Shown piece by piece: positions 15,773 to 24,267 of a stretch of DNA of 60,873 nt. Each line of letters starts with the position of its first letter. The stretch's first letter is position 1. The stretch is from contig CAYUIQ010000017.1 in NCBI GenBank assembly GCA_964444795.1, forward strand, positions 1-60,873, given 5' to 3'. Source of the stretch: JABMRP01 sp964444795 (lineage in GTDB: Bacteria > Planctomycetota > Planctomycetia > Pirellulales > Thermoguttaceae). The notes under the pieces are model-generated. The model saw nothing but the letters and a program-made list of their open reading frames with translations. It had not been told where the DNA came from and made no database searches. Made by a program: the position numbers and the translations under genes.

Positions 15773-17197
15773 ATGCTCACCGCCACTTCGCATCTCGCCG
15801 GGTCCGCTTCTCCCACCCTGCCACAAAGCGATCCCACCCCGCGCCAGCCGCGCAGGCGCGCCGGTATTGCGGCGCTTTGGATCGTGTTGGTGCTCCCCTT
15901 GCTCGTCCTCTTGATCTTTTTCGCGGTCAACATCGGCAACCAGTGGAACGCCCGGGTGGAGTTGGAAAACTCCCTCGAAGCGGCCGCCCTGGCGGCGGTG
16001 AAGGAATGGGCCGAGGGCGACGGCGACTCGACGCTGCCGGCGCGCCTGGTGGGTCAGCAGTACGCGGCGGCCAACTACATCGGCCGCTGTCCGGTGGAGA
16101 TCGGCTTGAATTACGACCCCGACGACGGGGGCGTCAACGAGAATGCCGAGTGCTGTCTGCCCGACGGAAATTTCGTCTTCGGCGCCGTGTTCGAGGATGA
16201 GAACGATCCGGACCGCCTCATCTTCAACGCCGGTGAGCGTCCCAGTTGTGGCATCGGCGAAGTCCTGTTTGATGCCTCGGCACAAGGTGGCGGCGGCGGT
16301 GGCGGCGGTAAACCCGACGATGATGGCGCCGTTTCCGACAATAACTGGTGGGGTATCTCCTTTCAGTACATCGAAGACGACGTGCTTCGCGAGGATGTGA
16401 GAATCACGAAAATCGAAATCGACCTGCGGGCCAAGCCGGGAACGATCGGTAGGTTCTCGGGTCCCGTCGAGCTGTCCGATAACTGGGTCGGCGACACAGG
16501 TACGAATTTCAAGGTCAATTGCCCCGGAAAGGGCCAAAACCCCGATCTGGAACAGGACGACATCAGCGGCTTCTCCGATCCCGACAACCAGATCCAATTC
16601 TCAATTGGCGGTGTCGACAACTCGGTGCTGACGATCGAGTTTTTCCCGGATGACGATGGCGACGATGACGGCTTCGCGTCGTGCGATCGCTTCCGATTCG
16701 GCCTCGAACTCGTCGACGTCGGGCTCGACGGTGGCGGTAACACGAGCAACGACGGAGACGGTGTCGGTTACGATAGCGTCGGAGTCAAGGTCTATTTCAA
16801 CGACAGCGACGAACCGGGGGCCGAAGGCGCCTTTGTCAATGAGGATGAAAAGAAGAACGACTGCTGTAAGGCTGCCCAATTGCCGAATGGATGCGATTCG
16901 CTGACGCCTAATCCGGCGGGGATCCCCGATTTGCCCTGTCCACCCAGTTCGAGTGCGAAAAACAACGGCCAATCGTACGTGCTCACCGGCGGGACGGGCG
17001 GTTCCGGCAAGTTCGCCGTGCGAGCGCAGGCGAAAGTCCCGGTGCCCAACCTGATGTCTAATTTCTGCGGCATCGGCTGCGGACCGAGTTATGTGACCGC
17101 CTGCACCACCGCGATCTACGACTGCACCGAAGGCCGCCCGCGACTGGTCCGCATCGACAAGTACATCTGTCCGGGGCCGGAAGAGGACGACGAATAG
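15773..17197 (+). CDS. TadG-like pilus-associated protein
   Basis: A 474-residue protein with a single N-terminal helix (AGIAALWIVLVLPLLVLL, residues 30-47) and a long outer region, the TadG layout. Residues 52-75 (VNIGNQWNARVELENSLEAA) match the post-helix heptad region of Flp pilus-assembly TadG proteins. A tract of eight glycines near residue 175 separates an N-terminal from a central acidic Asp-rich domain with DDDGDDDG; the C-terminus contains several Cys pairs. It follows the TadE-like gene. Likely anchored in the membrane with the bulk outside; role in pilus or envelope assembly is family inference. Confidence 0.72.
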   Translation: MLTATSHLAGSASPTLPQSDPTPRQPRRRAGIAALWIVLVLPLLVLLIFFAVNIGNQWNARVELENSLEAAALAAVKEWAEGDGDSTLPARLVGQQYAAANYIGRCPVEIGLNYDPDDGGVNENAECCLPDGNFVFGAVFEDENDPDRLIFNAGERPSCGIGEVLFDASAQGGGGGGGGKPDDDGAVSDNNWWGISFQYIEDDVLREDVRITKIEIDLRAKPGTIGRFSGPVELSDNWVGDTGTNFKVNCPGKGQNPDLEQDDISGFSDPDNQIQFSIGGVDNSVLTIEFFPDDDGDDDGFASCDRFRFGLELVDVGLDGGGNTSNDGDGVGYDSVGVKVYFNDSDEPGAEGAFVNEDEKKNDCCKAAQLPNGCDSLTPNPAGIPDLPCPPSSSAKNNGQSYVLTGGTGGSGKFAVRAQAKVPVPNLMSNFCGIGCGPSYVTACTTAIYDCTEGRPRLVRIDKYICPGPEEDDE

Positions 17198-17210
17198 TCG
17201 CACATGTTTA

Positions 17211-17235
17211 GCACTTGTGCCCGGGCTAAACGCCG
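17211..17235. repeat. Dispersed palindromic repeat, family B, copy 2
   Basis: GCACTTGTGCCCGGGCTAAA then CGCCG. It matches the family B core seen at 5786-5816 and 60828-60853, here just downstream of the TadG-like gene. Confidence 0.65.
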
Positions 17236-17369
17236 ACATGGGACTACTCACGACTCCCTCCTGGGGGGTTCTTGCGGACCGGGCCGCTTTGGCGCACAAT
17301 GACCGCCTGTCCCCGCTGGACGGATCGAACTCTAAGAAAACCTCTACCGCCTGCGGAAAGGATTATCCG

Positions 17370-18218
17370 ATGAGCGGAATCCCCGTGCTGGTTGCCCAGG
17401 GTGACTGTATCGCCCGGGCGTGGGAAAACTCGCTGTTGACCCTGATCGAGTCGGGCTGTCGCCTTCAGACGGAGTACGACAAGGCCGACGACCCCCCCAG
17501 CCGTGACGCCACGATGGTGTTGACGGTCACCGACCCGACCGCCGAGCCGATGATCCACCGCGATTTTCCCGGCGGATTCGAGGAGCTGCAGGAATACGTG
17601 ATGGAGGTCTGCGACGGGATCAAGGACCATTGCGTTCGCGATCCCGACGACCCGACGGACACGCGTTGGGAGTACACGTACCATCAGCGACTGTTCGGCT
17701 ACACGGTCCCCTCGCTGCCGGCGGTGGACCAGATCGAGGCGGTCTGCCGCCAGTTGGCCGACGTGCCCCATACGCGTCGCGCCCAGGCGATCACCTGGAA
17801 GGTTTGGGAAGACGCCACCTGTTACGACCCGGCCTGTTTGCAGAGCGTCTGGTGCCGGATCATTGAGGAAGAGGGCCGGCCGTTGTTGAGCATGAACGTC
17901 CGCTTTCGCTCCAACGACGCGTATAAAGCGGCCTTCATGAACATCTTCGCCTTGGTGCAATTGCAGAAGCGCATCGCGGCACGCATCAGCGAGCTTTCCG
18001 GGCGGACGGTGGAACTGGGCCGTTACTGCCACATGGCCGACAGTTACCACATCTACGGCTCGAATCTGGCGGAATTCCAGGCTCGCTTTCTGGGAGCCGT
18101 CGAGAAACGCACGTTCGAGCAGCGCACGATGCGTTACGAAGACGTTCGCGACATCATGGAAGAAGCCCAGCCGGCGATTTTGGAAAAGGCGCGGAAGATG
18201 GGACGCGGGAAGAAATAG
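17370..18218 (+). CDS. Thymidylate synthase-family (ThyA-like) protein
   Basis: A 282-residue protein whose C-terminal half carries ThyA landmarks. DPACLQSVWCR (Cys156) sits where the catalytic Cys of PPCH is expected. FRSNDAYKAAFMN (Arg180, Ser181, Asp183, Asn191) matches the RS.D...FN phosphate and dUMP contacts. ADSYHIYGSN (His227, Tyr229) matches the HxY nucleotide ribose contacts. The form is closer to archaeal-type enzymes than to E. coli ThyA: the N-terminal Arg loop and the His after the Cys are absent. AAAGGA precedes the ATG at 17370. Pathway role (dTMP or hydroxymethyl-pyrimidine synthesis) is inference; no folate gene is adjacent. Confidence 0.7.
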   Translation: MSGIPVLVAQGDCIARAWENSLLTLIESGCRLQTEYDKADDPPSRDATMVLTVTDPTAEPMIHRDFPGGFEELQEYVMEVCDGIKDHCVRDPDDPTDTRWEYTYHQRLFGYTVPSLPAVDQIEAVCRQLADVPHTRRAQAITWKVWEDATCYDPACLQSVWCRIIEEEGRPLLSMNVRFRSNDAYKAAFMNIFALVQLQKRIAARISELSGRTVELGRYCHMADSYHIYGSNLAEFQARFLGAVEKRTFEQRTMRYEDVRDIMEEAQPAILEKARKMGRGKK

Positions 18219-18230
18219 TTTTCGTACTTT

Positions 18231-18316
18231 AGCCCCCGGCTCTGCCGGGGGGCCGCTCGGCCGTCGGCGTTCCACGCAAGTCTCGCCAAATCCGCCCCCC
18301 GGCAGAGCCGGGGGCT
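18231..18316. repeat. Dispersed-type palindromic repeat, family C
   Basis: Arms AGCCCCCGGCTCTGCCGGGG (18231-18250) and its reverse complement near 18297-18316 form a large hairpin. Each arm is itself palindromic (CCCCCGGCTCTGCCGGGGG). It lies between convergent genes and could also end transcription. Confidence 0.75.
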
Positions 18317-18322
18317 GGAGGA

Positions 18323-19222
18323 TCATGCGGTCGCTTGCCCCTTGGCGATCATCTCCTGAAACACCTCGCGCTGCTCGACCAGCGCGGCGACGCGGTCTTT
18401 CGGATTCGTACGGCATTCCAACAGCACCCAGCCGTCGTAGTCCATGCCCACCAGCAAGTTCATCAACTGCTGATAGGGATAATCGCCGACGTTCAGCTCG
18501 CGAACGTGGGCCGTGGCGCCGAAACGGTCCTTGACGAGATTGAAGTTGTACTCCAGGCCGTCGCCTTGCAGGTCCTGGCCGTTGCAGTTCCAGCAGACGC
18601 CCACGTTGGGATGATCGGCGACGTCCATGATCTCTTTCATGATCGGCAGCAGACAACACCCGCCGTGGACTTCCAGGCGGATCTCCTGATTGTATTCGGC
18701 GCCGTAAGCGGCCAACGTATTGAGGGATTGGCCGATCTGCTCGATGGTCTTCTCGCGGGATACGCCCTTGGGCAAGTCGTTCGGCTTGACCTTCACGCCG
18801 CTGCCGCCGCAATCGTGGCTCAGCCGGAGGAAGGCCTTGGTCGTTTCGATCGCTTTTTCCAACGCGGCCGGGTTGGTGTGATCGAAGCGTTCGTTGCTGC
18901 CCGGGCCGACGAACTCGACGGGACTGTCGGCGAACCGTTTCTTCACTTCCTGTCGCTCTTTCAGATTCAACCCCGGCTCGACCCCGTGGGCGTGCGTCGT
19001 ACGCGTTTCGACGCCCAGCACCTTGCTCTTCTCGCAGTTGGCGATCAGCGTGGGCAGGTCCCAGTCGCGTCCCCAGAGATAGGTCACCAGCCCAAGTTTC
19101 ATCTTCGAGCCCGGCTTTTCCGCGGCCAGCGCGAGCGACTCGCAAAGTGGCCCCGAGGCCAGCGCGGCGGATCCCAAGGCGAGCGAATGTTTGAGAAAAT
19201 CACGGCGACTGGACTGGGACAT
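18323..19222 (-). CDS. Tat-exported sugar phosphate isomerase/epimerase-like protein
   Basis: A 299-residue xylose-isomerase-type TIM barrel. The Tat signal is SRRDFLKHS (residues 5-13) with a hydrophobic segment to about 34. Barrel landmarks are KLGLVTYLWG near 42, IRLEVHGG (metal Glu and His) near 190, VGVCWNCNG near 217, HVREL near 244 and WVLLECR near 273. The position usually occupied by a metal-binding Asp in the sixth strand reads Asn here, which may alter activity. The ATG at 19222 has AAAGGAA upstream; the frame extends upstream to 19714 with no match to the family. Many secreted planctomycete members sit near Gfo/Idh enzymes; substrate unknown. Confidence 0.87.
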   Translation of the reverse strand: MSQSSRRDFLKHSLALGSAALASGPLCESLALAAEKPGSKMKLGLVTYLWGRDWDLPTLIANCEKSKVLGVETRTTHAHGVEPGLNLKERQEVKKRFADSPVEFVGPGSNERFDHTNPAALEKAIETTKAFLRLSHDCGGSGVKVKPNDLPKGVSREKTIEQIGQSLNTLAAYGAEYNQEIRLEVHGGCCLLPIMKEIMDVADHPNVGVCWNCNGQDLQGDGLEYNFNLVKDRFGATAHVRELNVGDYPYQQLMNLLVGMDYDGWVLLECRTNPKDRVAALVEQREVFQEMIAKGQATA

Positions 19223-19331
19223 CGGATGGTTCCTTTTGTTATTCCGTGGGGGGACTTCGGAGTGTTGTGGATGGGCCACGGGCATTAAGTTACCACAGTT
19301 GACGGTGATTTGCACGGACAAGGTGACAAAT

Positions 19332-19364
19332 CGGGTGCCACTGGCGCCGGCGCCAGTGCTTCTT
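19332..19364. repeat. Palindromic repeat, family G, left copy
   Basis: CGGGTGCCACTGGC...GCCAGTGCTTCTT with a GCCGGC centre. The same outer sequence recurs inverted at 19542-19575. Confidence 0.7.
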
Positions 19365-19541
19365 GGGTCCGTAGCTTGCATCTTACACACCCACGACAAG
19401 CTCCCTGCGGCAATCGACCCCACAGCCGGGAATCCGACACGGGATGGCCCGGCCTCTTTGGGAACCGTGGAGCACCACATCGCTTCAAGACCATCAACTC
19501 GCGGAGTCTGTTTGGGTTGCTTCCAAGTGCAAGCGGCGGTT

Positions 19542-19575
19542 GAAGAAGCACTGGCAAAATGCCAGTGGCACCCGA
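19542..19575. repeat. Palindromic repeat, family G, right copy (inverted)
   Basis: GAAGAAGCACTGGC, AAAAT, GCCAGTGGCACCCG. Read on the minus strand it repeats the left copy at 19332-19364, so the two bracket about 245 bases. Confidence 0.7.
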
Positions 19576-19625
19576 GCCCCTCGCATCTCGACCCCGCCCT
19601 CCCCATCACTCTTGTAGTCACTGAC

Positions 19626-19654
19626 TTGAAAACGCCGTCCGATTGGTTCACAAT
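19626..19654 (+). promoter_or_regulatory. Sigma70-like promoter upstream of the esterase
   Basis: TTGAAA (19626-19631) and CACAAT (19649-19654) with a 17-base spacer. Transcription would begin near 19661, about 44 bases before the ATG. Confidence 0.45.
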
Positions 19655-19704
19655 AGTCGGCACGTGTTCACCGCCCATGTCAGGCCTATCCGGGAGAACC
19701 GGCC

Positions 19705-21819
19705 ATGATGCCACGCCGAGTGCTTGCCGTCTGCATGATCGTTATGCTGACCGCCTCCGTCGCACGTTGCAAACCACCGGCACCCGAGACCGGCCCGGGC
19801 GATCGGATGCTTGCCGAGTATTTCACCACCGAGACGGCACGACTGCGCGATGCGTGTTTGGCCGACGTCGATACGCTGGGCGATTGGGAGCGGCAACGGG
19901 AAACTCGCCGGCGTGAACTGCTGGAAATGCTGGGCCTCGATCCGTTGCCCGAGCGGACCGATCTGAAAGCCACCGTCACCGGCACGCTCGACCAAGAGAC
20001 GTTCACCGTCGAGAAACTCCACTTCCAAAGCCGGCCCGGGCTGTACGTGACGGGTAATCTGTACGTTCCCAAGGGGCTCGAAAAGCCGGCCCCGGCGATC
20101 CTCTACGTCTGCGGCGACGGCCCGTGCAAGGTCGACGGGGTGAGCTACGGCAACAAAGTCTCCTACCATCATCACGGCTGCTGGTTCGCCCGACACGGCT
20201 ATGTGTGTCTGGTGATCGACAGCCTGCAGATGGGCGAGATCGAGGCGACCCATCATGGCACCTATCGCTACGACATGTGGTGGTGGAACAACCGCGGCTA
20301 CACACCGGCCGGCGTCGAAGCATGGAACTGCGTTCGGGCGATCGACTATCTCCAGTCGCGCGGCGAGGTCGACCCCCAGCGGATCGGCGTTACCGGGCGA
20401 AGCGGCGGAGGGGCCTACAGTTGGTGGATCGCGGCCATCGACGAGCGCATCAAGGCGGCCGTGCCCGTGGCGGGAATCACCGACCTGGAGAACCATGTGG
20501 TCGACGGCTGCGTTGAGGGCCACTGCGACTGCATGTTTTTCGTCAACACCCACCGCTGGGATTATCCGATGGTCGCCGCACTGGTCGCGCCCCGGCCGCT
20601 GCTGATCGCCAATTCCGACGCCGACGGGATCTTTCCGTTGGACGGCGTTCGTCGGACGTATGAGAAGGCGAGGCGCGTCTATGCTCTGCACGACGCGGAA
20701 GACAAGATCGGCCTGGTGATTACCGAAGGCCCGCATAAGGACACGCGCGAGTTGCGCGTGCCGGCCTTTCGCTGGTTCGACAAGCACCTGATGGGCGTCG
20801 AGCGAAAGGAATACGCACCGGCGGAGAAGAGCCTCGAGCCGCAACAGCTCAAGGTATTCGCCGAACTGCCGGCCGACCAGATCAACACGAAGATCCACGA
20901 GACGTTCGTGCCCGCTGCCACTGATTCGCCCCTTCCGAAACAGGCAACGGGGTGGGGAAAGGAGTGGACGAAGATGCGCACAGCATGGCGGAAGGCCCTG
21001 GAGGAAAAGGTCTTTGCCGGTTGGCCGAAAGAGTTGGTGCCGCTGGATGTCGAGGAGGAGTTTTTGCTGAAATCGGAGTACGTGATCGCTACGGCTTACG
21101 ACTTCACAAGCCAGGAGAACGTGCGGTTGCGGATGTTGGTGGTGCGAGCGGCCGATGCCAACACCCCGGCCGTTCACGTCGAGTTGTACGACGCGGAAGT
21201 TTGGGGGAAAATGGAAGCCGCCTATGGCAAAGGGCTCACCGAAGGCCTCGTTCATGGGGAAGCGACCGAAGAACTTCGGAGATTCGCTCACGACGCGTGC
21301 AGTACGCATCGGGCCCAACAGGTTGCATACGTGATTCCCCGGGGCATCGGACCGACCGCTTGGAACCCCAACCCCCGCAAACAGATTCAGATTCGTCGAC
21401 GATTCATGCTTCTGGGACAGACGTTGGACGGGATGCGTATTTGGGACGTGCGCCGTGCGATCGCCGCGCTGCGAACACTTCCACAATTCCACGACGCGCC
21501 CATAACGTTGAACGGCCGGGGCCAAGCGGCCGGTTGGGCGGTTTACGCGGCGCTGTTCGAACCGCGGATCGTAGAACTGGAGTTGCGTCGGCTGGCCCGT
21601 ATTCATCGTGAGGGCCCTATCCTGCTGAACGTCAATCGGTATCTGGATCTACCTCAGGCCCTCGCCATGGCTCTCGGCCAAAAGCGTTCGGTCAGGGTAT
21701 ATGGCGATGGCCTGGCGATGAAGTGGGCCTTTCCGACGACCGTGGCTCGGTTACTCGGTCTGGGGCAAGAGCATCTGGAACTGATCGAGAAGAAGCCCGT
21801 CTTGCCGGGACCCTATTAA
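19705..21819 (+). CDS. Secreted alpha/beta-hydrolase esterase
   Basis: A 704-residue protein with an N-terminal signal peptide (residues about 1-22, with Cys22 in a non-canonical lipobox-like SVARC). Residues 100-380 form an alpha/beta-hydrolase domain. The nucleophile is Ser233 in VTGRSGGGAYSWW, with likely Asp305 (NSDADG) and His344 (EGPHKD). This arrangement resembles acetyl-xylan esterase and dienelactone-type hydrolases common in planctomycetes. Residues 400-704 are a second region with repeated hydrolase-like character (for example near 580-620, INLNGRGQAAGWAVYAAL-type) but no nucleophile elbow that I can identify. It starts at ATG 19705 or 19708. It is followed after 53 bases by the EEP gene; the two may be co-transcribed. 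Confidence 0.85.
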   Translation: MMPRRVLAVCMIVMLTASVARCKPPAPETGPGDRMLAEYFTTETARLRDACLADVDTLGDWERQRETRRRELLEMLGLDPLPERTDLKATVTGTLDQETFTVEKLHFQSRPGLYVTGNLYVPKGLEKPAPAILYVCGDGPCKVDGVSYGNKVSYHHHGCWFARHGYVCLVIDSLQMGEIEATHHGTYRYDMWWWNNRGYTPAGVEAWNCVRAIDYLQSRGEVDPQRIGVTGRSGGGAYSWWIAAIDERIKAAVPVAGITDLENHVVDGCVEGHCDCMFFVNTHRWDYPMVAALVAPRPLLIANSDADGIFPLDGVRRTYEKARRVYALHDAEDKIGLVITEGPHKDTRELRVPAFRWFDKHLMGVERKEYAPAEKSLEPQQLKVFAELPADQINTKIHETFVPAATDSPLPKQATGWGKEWTKMRTAWRKALEEKVFAGWPKELVPLDVEEEFLLKSEYVIATAYDFTSQENVRLRMLVVRAADANTPAVHVELYDAEVWGKMEAAYGKGLTEGLVHGEATEELRRFAHDACSTHRAQQVAYVIPRGIGPTAWNPNPRKQIQIRRRFMLLGQTLDGMRIWDVRRAIAALRTLPQFHDAPITLNGRGQAAGWAVYAALFEPRIVELELRRLARIHREGPILLNVNRYLDLPQALAMALGQKRSVRVYGDGLAMKWAFPTTVARLLGLGQEHLELIEKKPVLPGPY

Positions 21820-21872
21820 CAGGCTCCGCATAGAGCGACTCGAAGAAGATCTTACCCAAGAGGACGTTTCCC

Positions 21873-22667
21873 ATGAATCGCCGCCGATTCCTGTTGCTGA
21901 CCCTCATCCTCTGTCTGCGGCCGCCCGTGATTGCCGGTGCCGAAGAACCGCGCCAACTCCGCGTGCTGACCTACAACATCCATCACGGCGAGGGGACCGA
22001 CGGCAAGTTCGACCTGCCGCGATTGGCCGGGGTGATCAAACAAACGAAGTCCGATCTCGTGGCGTTACAGGAAGTCGACCGGAAGACGCGCCGGGCCGGG
22101 GGCGTCGATCAGGCGGCCGAACTGGGGCGGCTGACGGGCATGCACGCCGTGTTCGGCAACGCAATGGACTACTCCGGCGGGCAATACGGCGAGGCGATCC
22201 TCTCGCGGTTTCCTTTTGTCGCGACGAAGAACCACGCCCTGCCACACACGGCCGGCCACGAAACTCGCGCGGCGATTACCGCGAGCGTGAAACCCTGGGA
22301 GAACGGCCCGGAGATCCTCTTCGTCGGCACGCATCTGGAACACGCCGACCGCCCCTTGCGGTTGAAGCAGGCCGAGGGGCTCAACGGGCTGTTTGTCGAA
22401 GAAGGCGATCGGCCGGTGATTCTGGCCGGCGATCTCAATGCCGTGCCCGACAGCCCACCGATGCGTGCGTTGCTGCCGAAATGGCACGACGCGGCCGGAG
22501 CCGACTCCGCCGCAACATGGCCTTCCGACTCGCCGAGCCAGCGGATCGACTACATACTGTTACGGCCGGCCGGCGCATGGCGTGTCGTCGAGAGTAAGGT
22601 AATCGACGAGCCGGTCGCCTCCGACCACCGGCCGCTGTTGGTTGTGCTGGAGTACGTTGGACGTTAG
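21873..22667 (+). CDS. Secreted endonuclease/exonuclease/phosphatase (EEP) family protein
   Basis: A 264-residue metal-dependent phosphoesterase. Residues 1-24 form a signal peptide (basic MNRRRF then hydrophobic). EEP landmarks in order are LTYNIHHGEG (Asn metal ligand, near 36), ALQEVDR (Glu, near 68), GTHLEH (near 151), ILAGDLNAVPD (Asp and Asn, near 190) and the terminal SDHRPL (Asp-His pair, near 251). The protein could hydrolyse nucleic acid, sphingomyelin-like lipid or inositol phosphates; sequence alone does not separate these. AAGAGGA-type ribosome site precedes the ATG. Confidence 0.9.
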   Translation: MNRRRFLLLTLILCLRPPVIAGAEEPRQLRVLTYNIHHGEGTDGKFDLPRLAGVIKQTKSDLVALQEVDRKTRRAGGVDQAAELGRLTGMHAVFGNAMDYSGGQYGEAILSRFPFVATKNHALPHTAGHETRAAITASVKPWENGPEILFVGTHLEHADRPLRLKQAEGLNGLFVEEGDRPVILAGDLNAVPDSPPMRALLPKWHDAAGADSAATWPSDSPSQRIDYILLRPAGAWRVVESKVIDEPVASDHRPLLVVLEYVGR

Positions 22668-22688
22668 GACATGTTCTGAAATCCGTAC

Positions 22689-22759
22689 GATGGCCCTCCG
22701 AGGCCGTCGATCCACTTCGGGCACGTCGGGAATTCGACGGGCTTGGAAGCCCATCGTAC
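22689..22759. repeat. Dispersed palindromic repeat, family A, copy 2
   Basis: Left arm GATGGCCCTCCGAGGCCGTC at 22689-22708 matches the copy at 2845; the right arm 22735-22759 pairs imperfectly with it, ending CCCATCGTAC. Confidence 0.7.
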
Positions 22760-22767
22760 AAGCCGCA

Positions 22768-22799
22768 AAACGCCGGGCGCAAGTGCTTGGGCTAGATTG
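22768..22799. repeat. Dispersed palindromic repeat, family B, copy 3
   Basis: ACGCCGGGCGCAAGTGCTTG then GGCTAGATTG. It directly follows the family A copy and lies just before the ribosome site of the sulfatase at 22827. Confidence 0.65.
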
Positions 22800-22826
22800 T
22801 GTAACCATCCACCGGAGGAGTTGTTC

Positions 22827-24206
22827 ATGTTCTCAACCTTTCGTCGTTCGATCGGCCCGATGATTGTCGCGATGTTGGCGATAACCGCCCCTTGCGTGGC
22901 CAAGGAAACACCGCGGCCCAATGTCGTGATCATTTATACCGACGATCAGGGCTCGGTCGACTTGAACTGTTACGGGGCGAAGGACCTGATTACCCCGAAT
23001 CTCGACAAACTGGCCGCCCGGGGTGTGCGGTTTACGCAGATGTACGCCCCCTCGGCCATCTGCTCGGCATCGCGGGCCGGGTTGAATACCGGGCGGATCC
23101 CGCCTCGGGCCGGTGTTCCGGGCAATGTTTCTTCGACCCACGGCGTGGCCGGCATGCCGACCGAGGAAGTCACTATCGCCGAGATGCTCAAGGCGGCCGG
23201 TTACACCACGGGCCACGTGGGCAAGTGGCATCTAGGGTATACGCCCGAGACCATGCCGAACGGCCAGGGGTTCGACTACTCGTTCGGCCACATGGGCGGC
23301 TGTATCGACAACTACTCGCATTTCTTCTACTGGCAGGGCCCCAACCGGCACGACCTGTGGCGCAACGGCGAGGAGATTTGGGAAGACGGCCGATTCTTTC
23401 CCGACCTGATGGCCGAGGAGTGTATCGCCTTTATCGAGAAGAACCGCCAGCGCCCGTTCTTCCTCTACTGGGCGATCAACGTGCCGCACTATCCGTTGCA
23501 GGGGACCGAAAAGTGGCGCAAGGCCTACAAGGATATGCCCGCCCCGCGGAACATGTACGCGGCGTTCGTATCGACGATGGACGAGCGGATCGGCTGGGTG
23601 CTGGATAAGCTCGACGAACTGGGACTGAGCGACCAGACGCTGGTCATCTTCCAATCGGACCACGGCCACTCGACCGAGGACCGAACCTTCGGCGGCGGCG
23701 GCAGCGCCGGCCCGTATCGCGGGGCCAAGGGTTGTCTGTTCGAGGGCGGGTTGCGCATCCCGTCGATCGTGTCGTTGCCCGGTGTGATTCCTCAGGGTGA
23801 AGTCCGCGGGCAATTGGCCGTCGGCTGCGATTGGATGCCCACGATCGGCCAGTTTTGCGATGTCTCCTTGCCGAAACGAAAACTCGACGGGAAGAGCCTC
23901 CACGGGGTGATCCTTTCGCCGGAAGCCCCGTCGCCCCATGAACAGTTCTATTGGCAACTCGGTCGCGGTGGCGGCGCTCAATGGGTCGTTCGCCAGGGCG
24001 ACTGGAAGCTGTTGGGCAACCCCCGCGACAACAGCAGGCCGCGAGTCGGCGGCAAGCCAGCCAACCTGGGCCCCGACGACAAGCTCTTCCTGGTCAACCT
24101 GGCCGAAGACATCGGCGAAACGAAGAACCTGGCCAAGGAACAGCCCGAGGTGCTGCGGCGGCTGAAGAAGATCCGCGATCAGTACGCGGAGGAGATCGGG
24201 GGGTAG
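22827..24206 (+). CDS. Secreted Cys-type sulfatase
   Basis: A 459-residue sulfatase with a Sec signal peptide (residues 1-25). Metal-site opening NVVIIYTDDQG is at about 32-42. The active-site motif is CSASR starting at Cys79; Cys is the residue to be converted to formylglycine, and Ala replaces the usual Pro. GKWHLG (near 135) and SDHGHS (near 275) are present. A strong GGAGGAG lies 7 bases before the ATG, which decides against the longer frame from 22743. The C-terminal half includes a WQLGRGGGAQWVVRQGDWK substrate-site loop. Likely removes sulfate from a glycan or small sulfate ester in the periplasm. Confidence 0.94.
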   Translation: MFSTFRRSIGPMIVAMLAITAPCVAKETPRPNVVIIYTDDQGSVDLNCYGAKDLITPNLDKLAARGVRFTQMYAPSAICSASRAGLNTGRIPPRAGVPGNVSSTHGVAGMPTEEVTIAEMLKAAGYTTGHVGKWHLGYTPETMPNGQGFDYSFGHMGGCIDNYSHFFYWQGPNRHDLWRNGEEIWEDGRFFPDLMAEECIAFIEKNRQRPFFLYWAINVPHYPLQGTEKWRKAYKDMPAPRNMYAAFVSTMDERIGWVLDKLDELGLSDQTLVIFQSDHGHSTEDRTFGGGGSAGPYRGAKGCLFEGGLRIPSIVSLPGVIPQGEVRGQLAVGCDWMPTIGQFCDVSLPKRKLDGKSLHGVILSPEAPSPHEQFYWQLGRGGGAQWVVRQGDWKLLGNPRDNSRPRVGGKPANLGPDDKLFLVNLAEDIGETKNLAKEQPEVLRRLKKIRDQYAEEIGG

Positions 24207-24209
24207 GTG

Positions 24210-24237
24210 TCGGGGGGCGAGGAAGATCCGCCCCCGA
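24210..24237. terminator. Possible convergent terminator hairpin
   Basis: TCGGGGG (24210-24216) pairs with CCCCCGA (24231-24237) across a 14-base loop between two convergent genes. There is no long T tract, so it may be a weak or factor-dependent signal. Confidence 0.35.
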
Positions 24238-24267
24238 GTTGTCTCCGCCGCGAGTTGCGATGCTGGT

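Larger units (their letters stand above)
19223..19704. other. Divergent intergenic region with inverted repeat pair
   Basis: A 482-base gap between divergent genes. It contains two copies of a palindrome in opposite orientation (19332-19364, 19542-19575) and a promoter-like pair before the plus-strand esterase. No gene is supported inside; open frames on both strands lack recognisable content. Confidence 0.5.

Noticed and set aside
17244..19145. 633-residue minus-strand open frame
   Set aside because: It is antisense to the ThyA-like gene and an out-of-frame shadow of the isomerase gene, and it has no recognisable motifs.
19648..21606. 652-residue minus-strand open frame
   Set aside because: It is the shadow of the secreted esterase, which has a signal peptide and a nucleophile motif on the plus strand.
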